Below, one piece after another: positions 36,001-48,000 of a DNA stretch of 64,000 nucleotides. The stretch's first letter is position 1. Every line of letters starts with the position of its first letter. Source of the stretch: Prostheceraeus crozeri (taxonomy: Eukaryota; Platyhelminthes; Polycladida; Euryleptidae); NCBI GenBank assembly GCA_907163375.1, contig CAJQUW010010459.1, forward strand, positions 1-64,000, written 5' to 3'. Made by a program: the position numbers and the translations under genes. The notes under the pieces were generated by a model, which saw only the letters and a list, made by a program, of their open reading frames with translations, was not told where the DNA came from and did no database searches.

Positions 36001-39000
36001 TGTGAAAACATCAGGTGAACTAATTTTCCTGTGCCTTCTACTTTCTTTAATGAGGATGATCGGAAGGGCCAACATTATGGAGAAAACTTGTGCGCAATGA
36101 TTTGAATTCTTCGAATCTGAAGGAATTTTGGCAATCGAAGCACTTTGCTGGAACTCACATTAATCCGCAAGCGACGCACGACTTTTTTCCTATTTCTGTA
36201 AGGTATTTGGAATTACTTTTTGCCCACTTAATAGGTTCCTCGATGTGCCGTCAATTTCGCATTAATCACACTTCTAGCAAACCGAAGCAGATAAAAAAAT
36301 TTAATTCTGTGGCTTAGTCATTTAACCATGAATGATGACCAACAAAGATAAAAAATAAAAGCTACTTATTACAGAAATTTGATATCACATACTATACGTC
36401 TATTTTGTACATAGACTCTATGACTATGCTCAATAACAACAGACTTTGGTTGGAAATATCATGTTGCAAAATCAAAAGCAAGTATTCTTCAACCAAACAC
36501 CGGTAAGATAAATGCATTATGTGATGCTAGTATACAGTTTCGCCTTCTGTTGGTACCCCGCAAGGAAATAAGTGGGTATGATTATACGTATGAATCATAC
36601 TATGATCATAGTATGAAAGTGAAATATTTTTTGTACACAAATCACAGTATGAAGATTTCATACGCAGTTCATAGTATGAAAATTTCATACGCAAATCATA
36701 CTATGAAAATTTCATACTGCTATTTGTCATCCGCGCAGGGGCTCGTTCCATGTCTAAATTCTGCGCGAATTTTCGTAATGTAATTATCTATATTAGATCG
36801 TATTAAATCATTCTCCAGTGTATATCCTTTATTCCTATGCTGATCATTGAAATCTTTGCGTTTATGATTACGAAGAGATAGAGTTTATAATAATGATAAG
36901 TTCTTTATTTTAGGAATTTTAATTTCAAAGAAATAATTTGTAAGTCTGCGCGTTAAATGCAAAAAACCAGACCTTCAACAGTTTACTGCTGAATCCAAAC
37001 CTCTCAATAATGACACTTCTCCCATTAAATAACCATCAATGCTGGCTATGCAACAGATCAGTTGATTTGTTCTAACAGATCTTCTTCCAAGGATACTATC
37101 ATGATCTTCAAATGATAATTTAATCCATTATTCCAGGAATAACATTTAACATGAAAATACGTTTGACTTTGATAGTTCATGTTTCCTAAAATTACATAGT
37201 ATAAACCTGCACATTCGTCAAGTCCAGAGAATAATGCTAGTGATCAAAATACTGTGAAGGCTTTCTTTAGCAAGAGAAATTAGAGAAAATCTTTTACAAT
37301 TTTGAAGGTACAAACAAAATAATATAGTACATCCCATAAGTCAACTGGGGAAGTTATCAAGTCTGAGAATGACGACATAGGCGGAAGGTGATGAGTAAGT
37401 TATTTACATCAAGTGTTTATCATAGTGTTGGTCATGTAGAATAGAAGAATAACCACATCCTTAAACAGCTGAAACACCTGTTTCCTTAGCAGGCGTATAT
37501 ACCGTTTTTCGCACAACAAGAGCTCATCAGTATAGATTGAGTGGCCCAAACTAGCGTGTGATATCCAAGTGGTCGAACAGGTTGATCTGCATTTATTTAT
37601 CCTGTCCTTGACGTGCGGCTGATAACTGAAAGATCGCAGTGTCAATGATCCTGGCTAGGCATAAAGATAGGGGAGACTGTGCATATACTTGATAAAAATC
37701 AAGATCTGGAAGACTTTGGGAGAAAGCAGTGCCGGTGACTTAAGTTATTCAGAGCTTAGTTTTTTAAATCTGGACATATCCCCTATTATGCCCAGCAAAA
37801 AGCATTGACACTGATATCTCATTTATCAGCCGCACGGCAAAACCATGATAAATAAACGCAGATCAATCTGTTCTGCCGTTCTTTATCTTGCTCAACCATT
37901 TCGATATCATATGCTAGTTTGAACCATTTCCAACCGTACTGATGGGCTCTTGAAGGCGAAACGCAATGTTTGCGGCTGCAAAGGAAATAGTGCTTCAGCT
38001 GTTAAAATCTAAGGTCATTCTGTCAAGCTTCAAGCTTAAACATAAGGGGCATTGATGTATGTTACAAATGAGAACCACTACATATTAAATTTTCGTTTAA
38101 AATTAATAAGATCATGCATTGTGATGGTTCATGAGTAATTATTACTAGAATTAGAATAGTACGCATTTTCAAAACTTTTTGACTATTCTTAATCCACACC
38201 AACTGCAAAATATAATCCATACAGCCTTCACAGTAAACCATCAACAAGCTCATTCACAATAGTCTCTTCTTCGTCTTCATCGTTTGTTTATTCATCGATA
38301 TGATCTGCCTGTTCTTTGCGGTTCCGCTACTGATTTTTAGTTTAATGATTCACTTGTCTTGCGACGCGGTTCACGGCAGCGATTGTACAATTGTTCTCTC
38401 GCAAGTAAACAGCTAGATGTGTAAGCAAAAAAGTGTGCAAAAACCTAAATTTTTAGCAAAAGTATGACATTTTTATACTATGATTTGAGTATGAAAAATT
38501 CAGTAAAATCATACTATGAAATTTTCATACTATGATTTGAGCATGAAAATTTCATTTTTCATACGTATGAAAAATTCATACTCAAATCAAGGTATGATTC
38601 ATACCCATTTATTTCCTCGCGGGACGGTAATACAAATGAAGGGAGCTTCAAAATCGCATTGAACGAACTACATTGAAGTCGGGTCAAGTGAACAGATTTC
38701 TCTTGTTTTCACTGTCGAATGTCTGTGTTCTGGATATCAAGTTGTAAAGTTGACCATTAAATCATTTTCATAGAGGGAATGGCAGTGTATGTAATTAAGT
38801 ATTGATAGACAGTCACGTGTTGTCGCACTCCGCATCAAATGGATTGATTCCTGCACAGGATTTTTATACTTTTCGAATTTTTTTCATAATCTTTCAAATT
38901 TTTAAAGAATTTAAACATGAGAATAAAACTAATGTCCTGGAGAAAGATAATTTTGCGGTATTACAGAAATTGTGTCTTGCGTCTGACACCACACTGTTAG

Positions 39001-42000
39001 AAGAAAAATTATACCGCCAAGACAAAAGAATACAAGCAGGAACAGTCTTATATGTACCTGTGCTATCATTTTCATGGATGTCCTGGAGAAACAAATATGC
39101 AAAAATTTAAATGGCAACGTGGTGCTGTGGAAGTGATACATTGATGACATGTTATGTTTATTGAGATGTTGGACAATTTATCACAGCAATGCAATGACAT
39201 GCATCAAAATATCAATTCACATGAAGAACCAGTGGAAGACACTCTGTCATTCCTGGACTTGAAACTGAATTTAAGCAGGTAGACAACATTTTTTTCAATT
39301 TGCATCAAACCATATGGGTAAGAGACATTGATTCCATGATCGGTACATCATCCTAGACATATTATCAGTAATTCATTAAATGAGCTAAGGAGAGTTGCAA
39401 AAATTCTTCAAATGATACCTTGAAGGAGACTGGCATGAGGATAGTTGGCTAATTGTTGTACAAATCGGCACAGTAAAAATGGCTATCCAAGAAAGTAGAT
39501 CTGCAGAGGTACGTGAGTAGGCAAAGAACCAGTGAAAAGCCGGTGAAGGGGCTAATTTGTGATTATAATTCCCATATAACAATGAGGATACATCAAGAGA
39601 AATAAGAAGAGCATTGCATAAAAGCAAAGCTTTACCTCATTTCAACGTTTGATTTTCTCATAACCCTTTGTCTCTTGTATTGCGATCAAAAGTACGTGAA
39701 ATCATCCATTCAACGTAGAAATGTTCCACTAGTTTAGCATACAGCATTAATGCACTAGTAGGATGTTCGCAATTTCCAAATGAAAGTTAATCGACTCTTT
39801 ATCCGATAAAATAAGCGCTAAACAGTTTGAATTTCAATCACAGAAGCAAGTTAACGTTGATCAAAAATTAATTTGCCTTTGTCAACGGCATTCTGACTCA
39901 CATATACTCTCTTGCTCTCGTCATCATATTTCGTGAAACATAAACTTAATATTGATCATTTTATATAAATAGGACATGAATCTTCAACTGTGACACCTGT
40001 GCAGGTTTCAGAGTGAAGATTCGGATCTGTGTCAGGTTCGTTACTTTGCTGAAAACACGATATCCGCGAAATCATTATGTCACACAATTTCTTACCTTCA
40101 CAAAGATTGGTGGTTCGTCATTTTCGTTCAGCTGAATATCTTCAGGACCACCTTGCACTAAATGCTCTGCTACGAAATCCCGAAAGATTTCATGCAAATT
40201 CATGTAGTCGGCAAGAATCTTGGTCATGAGAGGAAATGGCGGATCACCTTGTTCACTGCGACTTAGGAGATAGTCCCACGGCGTGACGATCTTTGACAGG
40301 CGAGGCAGAACAAGATCTATCAAATCTTCATCGGCTGCGGCATTCAACGCCTGTAGGTGACAAATAAACGTCAGAGATTTTCAAATCAATCAGACCATTG
40401 TCTCACCTGTTTCAGCTTCGTGCGTCGTTTCAAAGGAATCATCATAGCATCGCGCGTTTCTGAAATGCAATAGATGTCGTACATCCAGGGTAGAAATCCC
40501 TACATCATGCCTATCAAGTCTGACAAACTACAGGTAGAAAATTCCTGAATCCCTTAAAATTTCTCCTCTTTAATCATCCGCTTTTATATCACGATGAAGC
40601 AGTAACATGATTTTAAGATATCACAGTTCGCACATACAGTCATTTACATTATCATACTCAGTGTTCTCCACTTAGGTCAACCATTGATATAACAAAATTG
40701 TTTCATCGCCAACTTCTTAGCCGAGGAAAAATGCAGACTATTTTCGATTATGAAGGTAAAAAATGAAAATCTTTTTCCAAGCATCTCATGATTTTTTGAA
40801 GAACATATGACATGATAGAATTATATTGAATGCCACTCGATTAGTGGTCCATTATTAAACAGTCAATAACAAAGCTGCATGTACTTGAATATGGAATTTC
40901 GATTGGGTCCAAAGCTTTTAGAATGCTTGATGAACTACAAATAGTAAGGAATAACTAGTAACGACATTGACGAAATTCTATATGCATGCCATTCAGAAAA
41001 GTTCAAAATGTTGTCACCCCTACTGTTATTTTAATTTTCGGAGGAATTGCCATACAAAGCAAAGTTTGGCTGATTTACGGAAATCCCTAAAAATTGTAGT
41101 CCCTGACCTACGTTCTACCACTCAACGTGCAACCAACTCGGTAGCCTTTCCTGCTAAGTCAAAAAACACTACGCGTCTGCTCCATATAAGGGGACATCGA
41201 CTTCTCAGTTCCCTTGTTAATAATGTATTACGGTCAAATAAAATCTCAGCTTTGATTTTGGTGTATATACAGTGCATGCTTATCAAATGACGATATCGCT
41301 TTTGTATTTTGCTTGATAGTTTTGTTATGTCACCTTAAATATAAACTTCACATTCGATAATATCCGCAAAATGTGATCAACTAATTGACATAATAATTTT
41401 CATGTCAGTTTTATGCTTTCCCAACTTCGGTTGCCGAGTATGCGTGTCAGGGCCAGACATGGATGTCGAATCGACTGCAGAGTGTGTCGACATGGAAGGA
41501 GCTCGCCTTGAATGTGTGGATAGTTTCTCCTATCTTTGGGGACGTTCTCGATTGCTCTGGAAGTGTTGAGTTGGCAGTAGTGTCAAGAATAAGATGTCGA
41601 TGGTGTAAATTCCATGAACTGCAATCCTTCTTGATGTCCAAAGGGCCATCTTTGAGAACTAAGGGTCGCGTATATGGACTTGTGTGTGGCAAGCCATGCT
41701 TTATGGTTGCGAGTCATGGCTGTTGCTTTAATCCCATGAGAAGATGCTTAAGCGTGTGGAGATATGAATGCTAAGGTGGATGTGTGTGGTGTCAGACTAT
41801 CGGACAGGAAATCGAATGACAGCATCAGAAAAGCTATGGGTCTTGAGAACATCACAGACATCGCGAGAAGGCAAAGACTTCGTTGGCTTGGCCACGTGGT
41901 AAGAAGGGATGAGACAGAGTGGATTAGAAAAGTTATGTGGATGGAAGTAGATGGCAAAAGACGAACAGGAAGACAAAAGAAGACCTTGGAACAACTGGTG

Positions 42001-45000
42001 AAAGATGACCTCAAACGTGTTGGAGCCCAGGAAGCAGACGCCCGTGATTGACCGAAATGGAAGTCCATACTCAAGCAGCAAACGTCAAACCCAGCATCTG
42101 CAGGAAAAAAAGACGCAAAAAGAGATGAGTGAGTGAGGTTTATGCTTTCCCATTATCAATTTAATAGAGGCAGAATTTCAAACCTTGAGAGTTAGAAGTT
42201 GCAAAATTTACCATGGTCTCTTAGTACGCCGTAAGTTACATTACATTTATATTAATTTGCAACCTCCATGTCAATCAGAATCAATACAATAAGAAATTGT
42301 TTTTCTTTTCTATACAGCATCTTCATGCAATATCAAATACTGAGCTGTGTCTTCAGATGAAAAATTGGACAGATTGGTATAGCCGTCATTTCATCATTTT
42401 CTCAGTTTCTATAAGATGAATTCATTGCTACAATTTATATAAGGTATGAATTCTAATGCAAATTGAATATAGATGACATGTAAGATCTGTAGCTCTATCA
42501 TAACAAATGATAGCGCATCCAAAGAGCATTTATCTTTGTTATTCGGCGCTACATAGATCAGCTACGGACATTTTGATACTTTTAAAGTCATGTCTTCAAA
42601 GTTTTGTGAACAAAGGACATCAAAAGCTTTTAAACATTTCCGAATTTCTTAACTTTGGACTTTTTTCTCTACCGCTTCCATTAGATGAACTTCAAGAAAA
42701 AAAGTGACACTAGATCGTGGATTTCTGTCTAGGTCTACCAAGCGTCGCAAGCTATGCTTCCGTCTCAAAGAGCAAACTGTCCGATCTTGACATTCTTCGA
42801 TGAGGTGTTCAATGGATTCCGCCGTTGATTTACACCATGTGCAAGTATCATTGCTTGAAAGTCCCAAGTCTCTCCTGTATCTCCCAAACCATTTTGTCTT
42901 TTCACACCTTAGTTGTGCCAGGAGAGTGGTCTCCTTCCTGCTCCAATCGTTTCCAGGCATCTTTCTCTTGCCTTGCATGATGTGATACCTGTGTCGCCCT
43001 GTTCAATCCTCCATTCAATTTCTGGCTAACTACTCGCTTGATTGATGCCTTATTACTTGATACTGTGGCTTCGTAATGGTAACAGCAATTTATCATCTGA
43101 CGGCAAAGCGGCTGCAAGCAGATAGCAATCTAGACAAACTAAAATAACATCATAGCCGAAAGATTATTCCAAAAAAGGGTGTTTCAAAGGTGTCACAATA
43201 ATGTGATAGCTCCACTTTGATCCACATAATTTTCTCAATCCCATTTTACATCACTGCGGCTACAGGAGCTACCGCAAAAATGTTTGAACAGCACAAATCG
43301 TAGATGTAAGCCAGGGGTTCCCAAACCGGGGTACGCGAAGGAATTTTGAGGGGTACGCAGAACATGGGAGATTTATTATAATTCAATTTTACTTTGATTA
43401 CCTTCCTATTAATGGGTCAGTTGAACTGTTAAACTTTGTGCGCATTCCGCATTGGATTGTCATCATCTGGCCTTGGAGCAACCGTTGCTGATTAGCGACC
43501 ACCAACTCGACCCCAACCACATAGTTATATGAATCCGAATTCTCCACCACAGTAATGATTAAAAGCAAACAAACTCGACCCCAGCCACATAGTCATATGA
43601 ATCCGAATTCTCCACCACAGTAATGATTAAAAGCAAACAAAGACCTTGTTTGATGTTGAGCATGGCTTTCGATGCGCTTGTCAGTTACCCCTAGTTAAAT
43701 TTTTGTGTTATTCAATTACGAACTTTGTATATATATGCGCGTAATTAAATTATTTGAAATTTAAAATTGTGATTGAATTCTTACTAATTTTTATTTGTTA
43801 AGTGAGGGTACGCGGAATAATGAAAATTTCTATAATTTTCTACTTTGGGGTACGCAGCATGAAAAGGTTGGGAAGCCTTGATGTAAACTATGACGAACTG
43901 CCTCATCTTCGGAATACTTACTTCTTCCATTAGCCCCGGCGGGCCGGTCTTTCACGTTCCCAGTTCGTACAGAGACGCCGTGTTTCATGAATTGATGTCT
44001 GGATACTCCACCCTTAGACATGAACCGCTGACCACATAATGGACACGGCCATTGAGGCTCCTCATTCACCTCGAGGTTCTCCTCATCCTCTTCATCAGGA
44101 TACCAATCCGCGTCGTCTTTCTGATCGTCCTTCTTCGTCTCATAATCGGAATACCCTCCATCTGAATCTTCCTCTCGATAATCGTTATTCATTTCTGTCA
44201 CACGAATATGTTTGTAGTCTTGAACCTGCAACGTACGGTGACAATTAGTGAGCTACAATCTTGACATCTGAACCGCAGAATGTATAGTCCGGCAGCCAGA
44301 GCGAGTTTCTGCAGGGAACAAGGCCGAAAATAAGACTTTCACAGAATGATGTACACCCTATGCCTACTATGAATCTGTGCGTCTGCCGAGTTCTAGTTAG
44401 TTCCTCTTCTTGTCAGACACGATCAAAGAAAAAGACATGTTACTCCAATGGTAGGTAGATTGCATTTTTTTGGCAAAAATGAAATTTTCTATGTTTTCTC
44501 TTATCAATTAAAAAATACTAGGTCTAGAGCCATAGTTTTTGACATGGAATGTCTTCAGGTCATTTCCTATCATGTGTATGTGATACTATCATGCTTCTGA
44601 TCGGCGATGTATGCGATAATGTGGTTCAATGGTTCAATGTGGATAAAGTGGACCAACATATTGGTACTTGCCGACAGTAGGAGGCTTGTCAAATCTGAAT
44701 GCATGTAGTTTCATAGACAAATGTTTATAAACCTGGTAAGAAATGACCTGAAAACATTCCATGTCAAAAATTATGGCTCTTGACTGAGTATTTTTACTGT
44801 AATATGCGAAAACATGGAAAATTTCATTTTGACCAAAAACTGCAATCTGCCTCCCATTGGAGTAACATGTGCTTTTCCTTGATCGTGTCTGACAAGAAGA
44901 GGAACTTACTAAAACTCGGCAGACGAGCGACTTCGTAATAGGCATAGGGTCCACACTATTCTGTGAAAGTCTCATTTTCGGCCTCGTTCCCTGCAGAAAC

Positions 45001-48000
45001 TCGCTCTGGCTGCCGGACTAGTAGTAAGGCTGAGAGCAGTCACAGGTGGGCTTCATGTACCCTTATTGAAAATCCAAGTCTCAAGATAGGTTGCAAATGC
45101 ATAAATTGTGCCAATTGAGCGAAGTCTGTTTCCCCGACCATTGCCTGCCGATGGAAATATTCCTCAGTTTAAAGAAGAGACTGCACTTACATGTAATTTT
45201 TCCGGTGGCAGCAATGTTTGATTCACGTTGGAAAATTATATCTGACAAATGAATTCAACATCATTCGTTTTCCACATGCAGCATATTCTCCATGTATTGC
45301 AAAGCGTCTCAATAAACTGTGAAGTTGTGCAGAAATCGTGAAATAGAACTTCAGAGTCAACATAGTGACTCATTAATGAGACATCTGTGCAAGTTCATAG
45401 TAATTCAGGAAATAATTGTTATCACATACTTGTACTCATTTGAAAGTAAATCACGCATTTAGATCAGAAAGACATTATCACATCTGTCGGATTGCAGAGA
45501 TAAGGAAAAGACAAGTGTGAAGCCAGAAACAAGTGTGATAACGGAAAATGTGAAACCAGAACTGAAAGTCTAAAAATTTGTTCTCTGAAATTGAAAGCTA
45601 TCTAGGAGCTAAGTTTAATTACAGAGACTGAACATTTTTAATTTACATGAATGAATATTACGTACTTAACCCACATCGACGACAATGTTAATATAACATG
45701 AAAATCATTCTGCGAAAATTTGAAGCAACCATAAAATACTCATACATTTTCAAAATATACATGGGCAAAATACCTTGATAAATACATTGCAATATGAGAA
45801 CATAGACATTCCATTATTTTTCAGCACAGAAAGATATCCACGAAACTAAATTATAGCATTTTAGTGCTAAAATGTTGACATACTCGTACATTGCCGATGC
45901 GCTCGCCGGTGTTCTAAGTTTCACATTCAGCAATAATTTCTGTGCAAAAATGTATAGTTCTCACTTTAAGTAACTAAAATCCTTTAAAATCTTAGGATGC
46001 CGATACGAACCCTATGTGCTGCACATAGTGTGAGGATATTCAGTGGCTGCTAGGACTAATAACAATGTAATGCGAACTCGAGACTTGTAGTTTCAGTTGG
46101 TTTTTTTCTTGAACCTAAAAACCTGTTGCAAACATACGTCAGGGTGTCCAATTTGCGCCAGGTGGGCTTGCAGAATTTTTTAAAAAAAATCGATGTACTC
46201 CCCCATCGTGCTACCCTACATGCATTGCATTGCCTTCATATTACTACATTAACTACAGAGTGGGCCATAAAAAAGTTGTATAAACTCTGTGAAAAATCTT
46301 CTTATTGATCATAAATTAGACCTGATAGGTTGTCCGTGAACAATCAAATAAAAGTGTCATAGCTCAGCCACAAGTTTCACAAACTCAAGTCGACCAGAAT
46401 CACTTGTTTATGAATCATTCATTTACAATTCTAGCAAATTTACTTTTTATCATCTTCGTTTCAAAATAAGATGTCCCTAAAATTGCTCGAAACTGATAAT
46501 TGCAGTCGTCATCCCACCTCATCGTCGCCTTGATGTGTATCATAATACACTTATACCAGTGTTCGTACTGGCCGATTTCGCATTTTTCGCGCCCCGCCCT
46601 GCGATTCGCGCCCCAACTAATTGGTCTAAGATACATGTATACACGAGCGTAAGGTCAATACATACATTTTTCAAACATATATGGAATTCATATAGGCATA
46701 TTTACGGGTCAATTTCATAGGTCTGTGACGATTTACAGTATTTATTAGATACCTTTGATGGAGTAGATGAAAACATAATTGATTAATGGATGGCTCTGCA
46801 TGCAGCAGACAACCATATGATATTAATGAGATCATATACGAACATATAAGTGCGTTATAATGTATTCATTCTAATTCGGTACTATAATATTTCCGCAACG
46901 TTGAATCAAATGAGCCTAAGGAACCCCGAAAATGCCTTTTCCAGTTCCAATTGGCTAGGATTTGGTTGTGGGGCCTTAGAAAAATGCCCGAAATCACTAC
47001 AACCAAATCTGGGCCAAATGGAACCGAACCAAAGACTAAAATCGGAGTGTTAGGGCCTGTCATACCTGACATTTTCTCGGTGTAGTCAACGTCTTCGTTA
47101 AAATAACGTCGTTACACTTTCCATCTGGTACTGAAATTTAACATAATAAGTTTCATTAATACACCGTAAGAGTTTATGCCCTATTTTCCTTGTGATTTAA
47201 ATGAAGAAAAGATCAGAAATGAAAGTACACATGTAAGTAGTTTCATTCAATCAGGTGCATGATGATCGAGCTGTGTTGAATAAAAATGCTGTCTAAAAGC
47301 GCTAGGCACTGATAAAGAAAATATCACTTCAATTTCTTGGGAGAAATAACTTTCAGTTCTTCATGTGCTTTTCGCTTCAAAGTACTAGTCATGAGCTTCT
47401 CAGCTACTGCTCGTTTCTTTTCTTCCATCTTCTCCTTCTCATCAAGCAGAGCTTTAAGGTGGTCCTCCTCTTCCTTTAATGACCGTAATGCCTCCTCCTG
47501 CATTTTCACGAGGCTTTCTTTCCGTTTCATGATATCGCTGATTCGCTTTTCGTTGTTTTTGAGACCGGACTCTAACTCATTCAGCTTTGAATCATTTTTC
47601 TTCTGATTTTCGAAAGTTTTTAGTATATCCTTCTCTGCTGCCTTCTTCTTCCTTGCTGCCTCTTCCTCCATCTCGCTCTTCAAACGCAGCTCATATGCTT
47701 GTTTGGCTTTGGCAACTTTCTCCAAAAGTGCCTGTGTCACTTCAAAGTTTCGCGATGAGATATTATTCGATGCCATGGCGCTCTTAATAACGACGATCGC
47801 ATTTATTGTAGTCGCGGACAGGTTACTCCGTTTCTTTGTCACTAGATCAGGCAGCAAACTGAACACCCTCTCCACTTCTGCGTTTCCGTGCGGTAATGTC
47901 ATCGCGACTCGAGCCAGACGACTCAGAGTTGGCATCTTTGAGGACATTTTCTGCCAGTATTCTCCAATGTCCATTGGCTTCTCTGTTGTACCTTGGAGGA

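Larger units (their letters stand above)
36556..38625. mobile_element. Foldback-type non-autonomous DNA element, about 2.07 kb
   Basis: Terminal inverted repeats CCCGCAAGGAAATAAGTGGG (left) and CCCGCGAGGAAATAAATGGG (right, inward) are followed on both sides by about 120-160 bp of clustered CATACTATGAAAATTT-like subterminal repeats in both orientations. GGTA occurs next to both ends and may be the target duplication. There is no transposase. A separate inverted PLE-tail pair sits inside (37.44-38.01 kb). Confidence 0.75.
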
